From assembly GCA_963722415.1 (NCBI GenBank), contig CAVRNI010000039.1:124001-188000 (forward strand): a stretch of DNA of 64,000 bases. Direction: 5' to 3'. Shown here in pieces: positions 33,915 through 44,075 of this stretch. Below the pieces are notes generated by a model that was not told the DNA's origin, did no database searches, and was given only the letters and a program-made list of their open reading frames with translations. The stretch is from JALOLG01 sp963722415 (lineage in GTDB: Bacteria; Actinomycetota; Acidimicrobiia; Acidimicrobiales; Ilumatobacteraceae). A program made the translations under genes and the position numbers. The number at the start of each line of letters is the position of its first letter. The stretch's first letter is position 1.

Positions 33915-35571
33915 TTAGGCGAGGTTGCTGGATCGGGGGTAGATGTCGGTGGGGTCGGTGACGATGTTGACGAGGTAGGGGAGGTCGCTGGCGAAGGCGC
34001 GGTCGAGGGCGGGGCCGATGTCGCTCGGCGAGGTGACCAGCTCACCGTCGCCGCCGAGCGACCGCACGACCTCGTCGTACCGGCAGCCCGGCTGGAGGTC
34101 GCACCCGACGTCCCAGCCGTAGATCATCTGCATCGGGTGCTTCTCGAGCCCCCACATCCCGTTGTTGCCGACCACCATCACGACCGGCAGCTTGTGGCGC
34201 ACGAGCGAGTCGACGTCCATCAGGCTGAAGCCCGCCGCCCCGTCGCCGAGGAGGGCGACGACCTGCGACGACGGTCGGGCGACCCGCGCCGCGATCGCGT
34301 ACCCCATGCCGTTGCCGAGGCAGCCGTACGGACCGGTGTCGAGCCAACACCCGGGCTCGAACACCTCGACGAACTTGCCGGCGTACGACGCGAAGTCGCC
34401 GCCGTCGCAGATCACCACCGCGTCGCGCGCCAACCGCTGACGCAGCTCGCCGTACACGCGCGAAGGCTTGATCGGATCGGCGTCGGTGGTGAGCAGTTCG
34501 GCCTCGGCCGCGACGGCGGCGCGCTCGGCGTCGCGCAGCTCGGCGATCCAATGCCGCGTGGTCGAACCCACCACCGCCGAACTCGGCGAGGGCGCGCAGC
34601 GTGAGCCGGTGGTCGCCGGCGACGGTCATCGCGCCGACGTGGGCGGCCCGTTGGCCCGCCGAGTCGACGACGTGCGCCACGACCGCGTCGCCAAAGCGCC
34701 CGAAGCCGAGGCGGAAGTCGAGTGGAGTGCCGAGCACGACGACGAGATCGGCTCGGCGCTTCAGCACACCGCGCGTGCGAAGGAACGCCAACTCGTGGTC
34801 GGCCGGCAGCGTGCCCCGCCCGAGCCCGTTGAAGTAGCACGGCACCCGCAGGCGCTCGACGGCGGCGCGCAGCTCCGGCCACGCGCCGTCCCAGTACACG
34901 TCGGAGCCGACGATGAACGCCGGCCGCTCGGCCGCCGCGATCAGCTGCGCCAGCGCGGTGCACGCGCCGTCGTCGGGCGCGTCACCGCCTTGGTCGCGCG
35001 AATCGAGGCTGGGCACCTCACCCGACGACGGGCCGAAGACGTCGAGGGGGAAGTCGAGGAAGACCGGGCCGCGATGCGCAGACGCGGCAAGTCGCGTCGC
35101 TTCGAACACCATCGTGCCGGCCATTGCCGGATCGGTGACCGTCGCGGCCGATTTCGTGATCGACGAGAGGATCGGCACGTGGTCGAGCTCCTGCAACGAT
35201 CCCGCGCCCCAACGACCCTGCGGCGCGCGTCCGCCGAGCACGACCAATGGGGACCCGTTGAACCACGCCGACGTCACCGCCGAGACGCCGTTCGTGATCC
35301 CCGGCCCGGCGGTGAGCGCCGCCAGCCCCGGTTGCCGGGTCAGCTTGGCGTAGGCCTCGGCGGCGAACGTGGCGGACTGTTCGTGGCGAGTGTCGACGAC
35401 GCGCATCCCCTGGTTGCGAGCTGCCTCGTAGAGCGGCCAGATGTGGCCCCCGTTGAGCGTGAACATCACGTCGGTCCCGAATCGCCGCAGTGCCGCTACG
35501 GCTTGTTCGCCGGCGTGTCCCTCGACCACTTCCACGGCAGCGTCGACGGCGGCATTTGCAGCGGCTTCCAC
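33915..35571 (-). CDS. Thiamine diphosphate-dependent enzyme, acetolactate synthase-like, frameshifted
   Basis: The N-terminal Pyr domain has the catalytic-Glu region DTRHEQSATFAAEAYAK and TAGPGITNGVSAV. The C-terminal PP domain has the ThDP motif GDGAAGFSLMD...NN, in VGNNGMWG. The two halves are in different frames, with one extra base near 34550; restoring it gives about 552 residues, the family size. It belongs to the acetolactate synthase/oxalyl-CoA decarboxylase-like group, but neither the regulatory subunit nor other ilv genes are near, so the reaction is open. The start is GTG at 35571, 8 bases after TACGGT. Confidence 0.85.
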
Positions 35572-35579
35572 GGCGTCGC

Positions 35580-35600
35580 ACCGTACTCCGGGCGTAGTCT
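35580..35600. promoter_or_regulatory. Divergent leaderless -10 boxes (ThDP enzyme / PAP2)
   Basis: TACGGT on the minus strand (35585 to 35580) and TAGTCT on the plus strand (35595-35600). They lie 8 and 9 bases before the GTG at 35571 and the ATG at 35610. Confidence 0.5.
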
Positions 35601-35609
35601 GAACGGCCT

Positions 35610-36485
35610 ATGCAAGTGGCCGAGCCCGACACTGAGTCGTCGTCTCGCCCGCATCGCCTCTTCTGGTGGAAGGAGGCGCTCATCATGACCGCCTTCTACC
35701 TCGTGTACTCGAGCACGCGGAACCTCTTCGGCTCCAACCGCATCGCGGCCGACGGCATCCCGGACCACGCGTTCAACAACGCGGAGCGAATCATCACGTG
35801 GGAACGCGCCATCGGCACGTACCACGAGGAGTCGATCCAGGACTGGTTCCTGCCACATCGCACGTTCTTGCAGTTCTGGAACACGTACTACGGCGTCGCC
35901 CACTTCGTGGTCACGCTCGGCGTGTTCATCGTGCTGTTCATCCGGCGTCCGCAGGTCTTCCCGCAGCACCGCAACACGCTCGCGGTGACGACCGCGGTCG
36001 CCATCGTCGGGTTCGCGCTGTTTCCGCTGATGCCGCCACGACTCCTCGACGAGCCGTGCCCGGTGCAGGCGCCGAGCGGCGAGGTCGCGTTCGGCGGGGA
36101 GTGCATCCCGTCCGACCTGCGCGGCGAGGACGGATTCGGTTTCGTCGACACCCTCGCCGAGTACGGGGGCCCGTGGTCGTTCGACTCCGAGGCGATGGCG
36201 TCGATCTCGAACCAGTACGCCGCGATGCCGAGCCTGCACATCGGGTGGTCGGCGTGGTGCGTGATCGCGGTGTGGCCGTTGCTGCGGCGGCGGTGGAGCC
36301 GCATCCTGTGGCTGCTGTACCCGATCGCAACGCTGTTCTGCATCGTCGTGACCGGCAACCACTACTGGATGGACGGCCTCGGGGGACTGTTGGCGCTCGG
36401 CATCGGCATCGTCGCCGGCTTCGGTATGCATCGCTGGAACACCGATCGTCTCGACCGGCGCGCGGCAACGCAGGCAACGTTGTGA
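35610..36485 (+). CDS. PAP2-superfamily inositolphosphotransferase/phosphatase-like membrane protein
   Basis: A 291-residue integral membrane protein of about six segments. The PAP2 active-site motifs PSLHIGWSAW and GNHYWMDGLGG (His and Asp) are at residues about 205-260, with ALFPLMPPRLL before them, the layout of the Aur1/Ipt1-like subgroup. It may act on a phospholipid or isoprenoid phosphate head group. It is 69 bp upstream of dxs, which has its own -10 box. Confidence 0.82.
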   Translation: MQVAEPDTESSSRPHRLFWWKEALIMTAFYLVYSSTRNLFGSNRIAADGIPDHAFNNAERIITWERAIGTYHEESIQDWFLPHRTFLQFWNTYYGVAHFVVTLGVFIVLFIRRPQVFPQHRNTLAVTTAVAIVGFALFPLMPPRLLDEPCPVQAPSGEVAFGGECIPSDLRGEDGFGFVDTLAEYGGPWSFDSEAMASISNQYAAMPSLHIGWSAWCVIAVWPLLRRRWSRILWLLYPIATLFCIVVTGNHYWMDGLGGLLALGIGIVAGFGMHRWNTDRLDRRAATQATL

Positions 36486-36538
36486 ACATGCCGGCATCGG
36501 GTCAGAGCTGCTGCGCGGCGCGTCGCGCGGATCACGAG

Positions 36539-36544
36539 TAGCGT
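36539..36544 (+). promoter_or_regulatory. Leaderless -10 box of dxs
   Basis: TAGCGT is 10 bases before the ATG at 36555, without a ribosome site between, giving a transcript that begins near the start codon. Confidence 0.45.
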
Positions 36545-36554
36545 CGGACTCCGC

Positions 36555-38489
36555 ATGGTGCTGGAACGGATCAACCAGCCTGCCGATTTGCGCGGGCTCT
36601 CGACGACCGAGCTCGACGAATTGGCGGGCGAGATCCGCGACTTCATCGTCGACGCGGTGTCCAAGAGCAGCGGCCACCTCGGGTCGAACCTCGGGGCCGT
36701 CGAGCTGTCGCTCGCCCTGCACCGCGTGTTCGAATCGCCGACCGACGCGATCCTGTGGGACACCGGTCACCAGGCGTACGTGCACAAGATCGTCACCGGT
36801 CGCCGCGACCGGTTCGACGACCTGCGCCAGGCCGGCGGCTTGTCGGGCTATCCGAGCCGCGAGGAGAGCGTCCACGACTACATCGAGAACAGCCACGCCT
36901 CGACGGTGCTCTCGTACGCGTACGGGATGGCGGTGGCGCAGGCCGCGGGAACCGACACACACCGCCACATCGTCGCCGTGATCGGTGACGGAGCGATGAC
37001 CGGCGGGATCGCCTACGAAGCGCTCAACAACCTCGGTCACAGCCACCGTCCGGTGATCATCGTGCTCAACGACAACGGCCGCAGCTACGCCCCGACCGTG
37101 TCGAACCTCTCCGCCAACTCCCAGTCGCGCGACCCGCGCGAGGACCACCCGAGCCTCAATCGCCGAATCGGCGAGCGACTGGCGAGCGCGCTCACCGACA
37201 TCCGCCTCAACCCGGTGTACGTGCGCCGCCAGCGGCGTCTCGAGGAGTTCCTCCACAACCTGCCGTTGGTCGGTACGCCTGCCGAACGGGCGGTCGACGC
37301 GTTGAAGGCCGGAGTGCGTGAGTTCCTCCAGCCGCCGTCGTTCTTCGAGGCGCTCGGCGTGCGGTACGTCGGACCCGTCGACGGTCACAACATCCCCGAC
37401 CTCGAGCTCGCGTTCCGGAATGCCATCGAGCTGTCCGTCGAAGGTCCGATCGTGGTGCACGTGCTCACCCAGAAGGGCCGTGGCTACTCGCCGGCCGAGG
37501 ACGACGACGAGAAACATCTCCACGACGCGCCCGTGTTCGACCCCATCACCGGCCCGCCGAAGGCCGTGCCGACCGGGTACACGCAGGCGTTCGCCGAGGC
37601 GATCATCAAGGAGGCCGAGCTCGAACCGCGACTCGTCGCGATCACGGCCGCGATGGCGGGTCCGACCGGACTCCTCCCGTTCCAGGAACACTGCCCCGAT
37701 CGGTTCTTCGACGTCGGGATCGCGGAGCAGCACGCCGTCACCGGCGCCGCCGGCATGGCGATGGGCGGGCTCCGTCCGGTCGTCGCCCTCTACTCGACGT
37801 TCCTGTCGCGGGCCTGGGATCAGGTCGTGTACGACGTCGCGCTGCATCGCCTCCCCGTGGTGTTCTGTCTCGATCGCGCCGGGATCACCGGCGATGACGG
37901 CCCGAGCCACCACGGCGTGTACGACATGGCCCTGCTCTCGAAGGTGCCGGGGATGCGGGTCCTCGCACCGTCGAGCGCCGAGGAGCTGCACCAGATGCTG
38001 CACGACGCGGTTCGTCTCGCCGACGACGGCCCGGTCGCGATCCGATACCCGAAGGGCACCGCACGGCACGTCGGCGAGCTCGAGGTCGGGTCGGGCATCA
38101 CGGCGCGCCGGGTGCGTGAAGGCGACGGATCGGTGTGCATCCTGGCGATCGGCAAGCTCGTCGGCAACGCGCTCGAGGCCGCGGACGCCCTCGCCGAGAC
38201 GGGAACCGCCGCCACGGTGTGGGACGTCCGATGCTGCGCGCCACTCGATCCGAAGATGATCGAGGACGCCGCCGGGCACGCCCTGGTGGTCACCGCCGAG
38301 GACGGCATCCGCGACGGCGGGATCGGCACCACGATCGCCGACCAGATCGGTTCGCTCGCGCCGAACGTGCCCGTCCTCGTGCTCGGACTGCCCACTCGCT
38401 TCATACCCCAGGGGAAGGCCGACGACATCCTCGCCCAGCTCGGCCTCGATTCCGCGGGGATCGCAGCCAGCGTGCGCTCGATGCGGTGA
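36555..38489 (+). CDS. dxs: 1-deoxy-D-xylulose-5-phosphate synthase
   Basis: First enzyme of the MEP pathway, condensing pyruvate and glyceraldehyde 3-phosphate with ThDP. The N-terminal SSGHLGSNLGAVEL and WDTGHQAYVHKI, the ThDP motif GDGAMTGG (Gly144-Asp145-Gly146) and the transketolase-type middle domain DVGIAEQHAVTGAAGMA are all clear. It has 644 residues, the standard length. It provides isopentenyl units, including for the C55 carrier handled by UppP. Confidence 0.96.
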   Translation: MVLERINQPADLRGLSTTELDELAGEIRDFIVDAVSKSSGHLGSNLGAVELSLALHRVFESPTDAILWDTGHQAYVHKIVTGRRDRFDDLRQAGGLSGYPSREESVHDYIENSHASTVLSYAYGMAVAQAAGTDTHRHIVAVIGDGAMTGGIAYEALNNLGHSHRPVIIVLNDNGRSYAPTVSNLSANSQSRDPREDHPSLNRRIGERLASALTDIRLNPVYVRRQRRLEEFLHNLPLVGTPAERAVDALKAGVREFLQPPSFFEALGVRYVGPVDGHNIPDLELAFRNAIELSVEGPIVVHVLTQKGRGYSPAEDDDEKHLHDAPVFDPITGPPKAVPTGYTQAFAEAIIKEAELEPRLVAITAAMAGPTGLLPFQEHCPDRFFDVGIAEQHAVTGAAGMAMGGLRPVVALYSTFLSRAWDQVVYDVALHRLPVVFCLDRAGITGDDGPSHHGVYDMALLSKVPGMRVLAPSSAEELHQMLHDAVRLADDGPVAIRYPKGTARHVGELEVGSGITARRVREGDGSVCILAIGKLVGNALEAADALAETGTAATVWDVRCCAPLDPKMIEDAAGHALVVTAEDGIRDGGIGTTIADQIGSLAPNVPVLVLGLPTRFIPQGKADDILAQLGLDSAGIAASVRSMR

Positions 38490-38520
38490 GTCACCCCGCG
38501 ACTGCAACTGCTAGACCAGG

Positions 38521-41500
38521 GTGATGGGCGAAGCGGCCTCGCCGACCGCTCCGCTCACCGTCGTGTCGGCCGCAGCCGGGAGTGGCAAGACGACGGTTGT
38601 GCGATCGATGACCGACGACCTCGCGGGGTCTGGCTGACGTGTGGGGACGAACGCCACGGTCTCGAGCTCGCCGGACGCCTTGTCCGCCAGCTCCGGGTGC
38701 GGGTGCCCGAGATGCCGGCCGAGCTGGCGATCGCCTTCGGGGCGTCGGCGGGTCCGGGAGTCGGTGCCGATCCGGTCGAGCGCGCCGAGCAGTTGGGCGC
38801 CCTGATCGCCGACTCCCTCGCCGCCAGCATCCGTCAGCCGTTGACGATCGTGATCGACGAGATGGAACGTCTCGACGGCGCCACCGGGCCGATCCGCATG
38901 ATCGAATCGTTGGTCCGGGGGGCTCCGCCGGAACTGCGGATCGTGCTCGTCACGCGCACGCACGTTCCGTTCTCGATCAACCGCCTCCGCCATGCCGATG
39001 CGGTCCGCGAGATCGACCGTGACGTCGCTGCGCCTCGATCCTTCGGCCGCAAGCGCAGTGGTCCGTGCCCGGTGGCCGGAGGGTGGACCGCGCACGGACG
39101 ATCTGGTGTCGCTCGCCGACGGACATCCGGCGACGCTGGTGATGGCGGCGGGGGCGGCGCGCCGCGCCGGGGCGGGTGTCGTCGACGAGCTGATGGCCGT
39201 CACCGCTGAGCGGGTCGGGGCAGCGGCGGCCGCCGCGCTGGTCGCGGCGCTCGATCCCGACGAACGTCGGCTCCTCGACGACGCCGCCGTGCTCCACGAC
39301 ACGAACCGGGCCGAACTGGCAGCCCTGGGGCACGTCGTGAGCGACACGATGATCGCCGACCTCGTCGCCGACCATCTGCTCGACGAACGCGTCGGAGCGG
39401 TCGACAGCCTGCACGTCTCACGCGGCATCGCCGGCATGCTCACGGCGAACGCCGAGCGGTGGGCGGTCGTGAGCGAGTTCGGCGCACGTTCCGCCTTGGC
39501 GCTCGGCGATCCGACCCGCAGCCTGCGGATCGCGATCCGCCACGGCACCGACGAGCTCGTCGGGACCGTCCTCGACGACATCGGACCTGCCGTCATCGAC
39601 GACGGTGCGCCCAGCCTCGTCCTCGACGGCATCCGCCGGCTCCCCGACCTCGAGGCGACGCGACGCGCCAGCCTCGCCGGCCGCGCCGCACAGGCGCTGG
39701 GCGAGTGGGACGCCGCCATCGGGCACTACAGCGACGCGGCCGCCGGTGGCACGGGCAGCACCGGCGACGCGTGGCGGCACGGTCTGATGCTGCACCTCCG
39801 AGGTGACATCCCATCGGCCATCGAGGTCTACGACCGCGGTGCCGCCGGACCGGGCGACGACCGATCCGACCCGGCCCTGCTCGCCGCCTTCCGTGGTGCC
39901 GCGGCCTGGTTGACCGGTGATCTGCTGACGGCGCGCCGGTTGGCGGAGGTCGCGTTGACATCGGCCGCTCGATCGAACGACGATCGGGCGCTGGCGGCCG
40001 CCTACACACTGGCCGCGATGGTCGCGGCCGCCGACGGCGACCGCGTCGCCAACGACTGGAACTACGTCAGGGCGCTGCAACACGCCGAACGCGCCGGCGA
40101 CCCGCTCCAAGTGGCGCGCATCCGCTCGAACCGCGGGTCACGACTGCTCGAGGAAGGCGACTACCGAGCCGCGCTCGCGGAGCTCGACATCGCCGTTCGC
40201 CATGCCGACCTCGGTGGATACGGAGCAGTGCTCGCCCTGGCGTTGTCGAACCGCGGCGAGGTCAAGACGCGCATCGGACGCCTCGACGAGGCCCGCACCG
40301 ACCTCGGGATGGCGATCGACCTGCTCCAACGCCAGGGTTCGCGACTCGTCGCCTACCCGATGACGGTGCTCGCCCGTCTGTTCCTCGTGCGCGGCGACGT
40401 CGAGCAGGCGCGCAGCGCATGCGAGCGGGCACTGGCGTTGGCGGGGCCGACGGGTGATCGCCAGGTCACCATCGTCGCCCGCATGCTCCAGGCCCAGGCG
40501 CTGAGCGATCGGGAGCCGGACGAGGCGTGGGAGTTGGCGCAGGCCGCCGCGCTCGACGCGTCGGGATCGCTCAACGTCGCCGAGGCGTGGGTCGTGGTGG
40601 GCAGGCTGGCGCTGGCACGCGGCGAGCTCGACGACGCTCGAGACGCGGCTGTTCGAGCGGCCGACTTCGCGCGAACGCGTGGCGACCGGTGGGCGCTCGC
40701 CGGCGCGATCGAGGTCGAGGCGCTCGCCGACGCGGCCGGCGGCACACGTCGATCACGGCTGCTCGAGGCGCGGGCGATCTACGACGAGCTGGGATGTCCG
40801 GTCGATGTCGCCCGGATGGAGGTCCACCTCGCCGCACTCGACCAGGCCGGGGTGGCCGCCGGCCGCCTCCGGGCCGTGACCGAGATCGCCCACCGGGTCG
40901 GCGCACGCGCCTTGTCGAGTCGCGCCGACCAGCTGTTGCGCGCCATCGAGCACCACGACGAGCCGGCGCTGCGCGCCATCGTCCTCGGTGCGTTCGCCGT
41001 CACCCGCGACGGTGACATCGTGCCGAACACCGCGTGGCAGTCGCGCAAGGCACGCGACCTGTTCAAGATGCTGCTCACCCGGCGCGGGCGACCACTGGCG
41101 CGCGAGCAGGCGATGGACCGGTTGTGGCCCGACGATCACGATCCGAAGCTCGCCAGTCGTCTCTCGGTCGCGATCGCGACCGTGCGCTCGGTGCTCGACC
41201 CGGACAAGCGGTTCGACGCCGAGTACTTCGTGAAGGCCGACGGCGATTCGTTGCGGGTCGACATCGATCACGTCGAGCTCGACGTCGATCGATTCCTCGT
41301 CGCCGCCGACGCAGCCCTCGCGGAACATCGGCGGGGCGACGGAGAGGCCGCGACCGGCATGCTCGCGGCGGCGGAGGCGATGTACATCGGCGACGTGCTC
41401 GAGGACGACCCGTACGTCGACTGGCACGTGTCGCTGCGGGAGGAGGCCCGTGCCGCGTACCTCGCGGTCGCGGCGGCGCTCGCCGACCGCCGCATCGCGG

Positions 41501-41727
41501 GCGACGATCACGACGCCGCGATCCGGCTGTTGTTGCGCCTCCTCGAGCGCGAGCCCTACGACGAGACGTCGCATTTGCGGCTCGTCGGGCTCCTGTCGAG
41601 AACTGGCCGGCACGGCGAGGCGAGGCGGCGGTTCCAGCACTACGTCGACCACATGCGCGAGCTCGAGCTCGAACCACGCTCGTTCTCGGCCGCGTCCGGC
41701 ACCGCCGACGACACCCCTGAGCGATAG
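38521..41727 (+). CDS. STAND ATPase-TPR-BTAD transcriptional regulator, two frameshifts
   Basis: A large regulator of about 1065 residues when breaks near 38630 and 39022 are repaired. The order is: an N-terminal P-loop ATPase of the MalT type (LTVVSAAAGSGKTT, then LTIVIDEMERL as Walker B, then LRIVLVTRTHVPF), a long TPR-like helical region (residues about 290-800), and a C-terminal wHTH plus BTAD (LGAFAVTRDGD, SRKARDLFKMLLTRRGRPLAREQ, LSVAIATVRSVLDP, ELDVDRFL). Such SARP-like proteins switch on secondary metabolism or cell processes. The start (GTG 38521 or ATG 38524) is uncertain. A small gene follows 75 bp later. Confidence 0.8.
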
Positions 41728-41802
41728 GCCCCGCGTCGGACCTGCATGCCGACCTGAATCCCACCCGAATCGCACCCGAAGCGGCGGGAACATGATCAAC
41801 GT

Positions 41803-42003
41803 ATGGAGACGTTCGTGATCCGGCTGGTTCGTAGCGGGAGCCTGGCGGGTGGCGGCGGCATGGAGCGTGGCGAGGTGCATGGCGTCCTCAGCCGGGTCAT
41901 GGACGGCTCCGAACATCCCTTCGGTTCCAGCTACGAGCTGATCGAGCTGCTGCAGTCCACATCGGACCAGCCGGAGCTGCAGCCACGACTAGATTTCACT
42001 GGC
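41803..42003 (+). CDS. Small BTAD-companion protein, reading without stop into the next gene
   Basis: Begins METFVIRLVRSG and contains GEVHGVLSRVMDGSEHPFGSSYELIELL. This pattern, a short beta hairpin then S/G..PF.S..EL..LL, is common in small proteins encoded just after BTAD regulators. There is no stop in this frame before the HisN-like gene, so the sequence as given encodes a fusion. A TAG one base out of frame at 41990 suggests that the true product ends near residue 63. Confidence 0.5.
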
Positions 42004-42798
42004 GTGGCGAGCGACCCGGCGGACGATCTCGAGTCGGAGCTGGCGCTCGCCCTCGAGATCGCGGACGAGTGCGACGCGTTCACGCGGCCGTTGTACGAGG
42101 CCCGGTCGTTCGTGCTCGACTGGAAGTCGAACCAGACCGAGGTGACCGAAGCCGATCGGGGCGCCGAGCGCATGATCGGTGAACGGCTGGCCGTCGCCCG
42201 CCCTACCCACGGCCTGTTCGGTGAGGAGCACGGGCTCCGTGGCGACACCGACTCACCCTGGCGTTGGATCGTCGACCCGATCGACGGGACGTCGGGCTTC
42301 GTGCGCGGCATCCCGGTGTGGGCGACGTTGATCGCGCTGACGCATCGCGAGCTGGGTGTGGTCGTGGGGGTGGTGTCGGCGCCGGCCCTCGGCCGGCGTT
42401 GGTGGGCGGCCCGCGAGCTCGGTGCGTTCGCCGACGGGCGGCGCTGCCGTGTCTCCGACGTCGCCGACATCGCAGAGGCGCAGGTGTGCGTCACGTTCAA
42501 CGACGGCTGGGACCGGCTCGGCCTGACCGGCCGGCTCGTCGAGTTGCAGCAACGGTGCCGGCGCGCCCGTGGGTTCGGCGACTTCTGGCAGCACATGCTC
42601 GTCGCCGAAGGCGCCGTCGACGTGGCCGTCGACGCCGTCGGTATCGCGATCTACGACGTGGCCGCGGTTCGGGTGATCGTCGAGGAGGCCGGGGGTCGCT
42701 TCACCGACCGCCACGGTGAGGCGACCCACGAGCACGACACCGCGATCTCGACCAACGGTGTGCTCCACGACGAGATCATCGGCCTCCTGCGCGGCTGA
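42004..42798 (+). CDS. Inositol monophosphatase-family phosphatase (HisN-like)
   Basis: Metal-dependent phosphatase; actinobacterial members include the histidinol-phosphate phosphatase HisN. The motifs are TEVTEADRGAE, GLFGEEHG, the DPIDGTSGFVRGIPVWATLIAL metal site, and VDVAVDAVGIAIYDVAAVRVIVEEAGG near the C-terminus. I place the start at GTG 42004, which follows a TAGATT box (41990-41995) by 8 bases and gives 264 residues, the normal size. The open frame continues upstream into the small companion gene. Confidence 0.85.
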   Translation: MASDPADDLESELALALEIADECDAFTRPLYEARSFVLDWKSNQTEVTEADRGAERMIGERLAVARPTHGLFGEEHGLRGDTDSPWRWIVDPIDGTSGFVRGIPVWATLIALTHRELGVVVGVVSAPALGRRWWAARELGAFADGRRCRVSDVADIAEAQVCVTFNDGWDRLGLTGRLVELQQRCRRARGFGDFWQHMLVAEGAVDVAVDAVGIAIYDVAAVRVIVEEAGGRFTDRHGEATHEHDTAISTNGVLHDEIIGLLRG

Positions 42799-42921
42799 CG
42801 GGCCGGCGCCGCGCTTCAGCGTGAGCGAACAGCACCGTGTCGGTCGTGTTCGCGCACGTAGAGGCGTTGGCTATGGTCGGACGTCTGCGTTGACATGTGA
42901 GCTGTCGGAGGGAGTGGCTGC

Positions 42922-43983
42922 GTGCGTCTGTTCCTCAGCTACCGCCGGGACGACACCGCCGGACGGGCGGGACGGCTGTTCGACGGGCTGACGCAGCGGC
43001 TCGGCCCCGGACAGGTGTTCCAGGACGTCGAGGCGATCAAGCCCGGTCTCGACTTCGAGCGGGCCGTCGCCGACTCGCTCGAGTCAGCGGACGCCTCGGT
43101 CGTCGTCATCGGGCCCGAGTGGGCGACGGTCACCGAACCCGGCGGAGCCCGCCGGCTCGACCGCGACGACGACTTCGTCCGCTTGGAGGTCGGCGTCGCC
43201 CTCCGGTCCGAACGGCCCGTCGTGCCGGTGCTCGTCGGCGGGGCGCAGATGCCGAGGGCGGAGGAGCTACCGGAGGAACTGCGGCCCCTGCTCAAGCGGC
43301 AGGCGTTCACCGTTCGGGACAGCGTGTGGAACGGCGACGTCGACGATCTCGTGCGCGACCTGCGCAGCCACCTCCTCGAACCTCCCCGTCGGCGGCGACG
43401 GCCGCTCGTCGTCGCGGCGGTGGTGCTCCTCGTCGCCGCCGCCGGCGCGGTCGCGGCGGTGCTCCTGTGGCCCGACCCCGACGACCCAGGCGGCGGGGCG
43501 GCCACGACGGCGGCGACGGACGGTCCCGAGGCCACGGCTGCACCGGGGGTCGTGCCGCCGTGCACGGTGGTCGACCGCGATTCGCTCACGGCGCTCGACC
43601 TCGCCCCGCAGACGCCCGCTGTGCACACCCTCGCCGACGGATCAGGGCGGCTCGTCGCCTACACGGCGAGCCGGGGTCGCGGCCCAGGAACGCCAGGACG
43701 GCTGGCGGGTGCTGGCCGACGTCGAGGTGGTCAACGAGACCACGGCGTCCCCACCCGGCATGGAAACCTGGTGCGTCGCCGAGTACCGATTTCCGCGGCG
43801 TCGCCATCGACGGCGTGGTCGGGCGAACCCGTGGCGGACTGCTTCAACGTCGTGACGGGATCGCAGAACGTGGCCCAGGGCGCCACCACGGTCGTCCAGG
43901 TCGGGTTCGACACACCCGACGACCCTCGGGAGTCCGAGCTCATCCTCCTCACCAATGGCCCTCCGGTGCCCCTGTCCGGGTGA
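42922..43983 (+). CDS. TIR-domain membrane protein, central region frameshifted
   Basis: The N-terminal TIR domain (residues 1-135: RLFLSYRRDDTAGRAGRL, FQDVEAIKPGLDF, SADASVVVIGPEWA, FVRLEVGVAL with Glu89 at the NADase position) is followed by an Arg-rich stop-transfer, one transmembrane helix (about 155-178) and an outer domain. Between about 43685 and 43790 the reading frame gives an Arg/Gly-rich stretch, while another frame gives GWRVLADVEVVNETTAS; two compensating indels are likely. The ending VADCFNVVTGSQNV is back in frame. The start is GTG with GGAGGGAG upstream. It could be a sensor or a defence effector. Confidence 0.72.
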   Translation: MRLFLSYRRDDTAGRAGRLFDGLTQRLGPGQVFQDVEAIKPGLDFERAVADSLESADASVVVIGPEWATVTEPGGARRLDRDDDFVRLEVGVALRSERPVVPVLVGGAQMPRAEELPEELRPLLKRQAFTVRDSVWNGDVDDLVRDLRSHLLEPPRRRRRPLVVAAVVLLVAAAGAVAAVLLWPDPDDPGGGAATTAATDGPEATAAPGVVPPCTVVDRDSLTALDLAPQTPAVHTLADGSGRLVAYTASRGRGPGTPGRLAGAGRRRGGQRDHGVPTRHGNLVRRRVPISAASPSTAWSGEPVADCFNVVTGSQNVAQGATTVVQVGFDTPDDPRESELILLTNGPPVPLSG

Positions 43984-44075
43984 CCGACACGACGCCGACT
44001 GCCGGGGACCGGCTGACGTGGGTCGATCACAACCTCTTGCAGTCGTCCCACCGGCATCCCGCTACCGTGCCACGT

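Noticed and set aside
42897..44075. Long plus-strand open frame before the PLP enzyme
   Set aside because: It overlaps the TIR gene in another frame and is Arg/Pro-rich; the PLP enzyme begins at GTG 44076.
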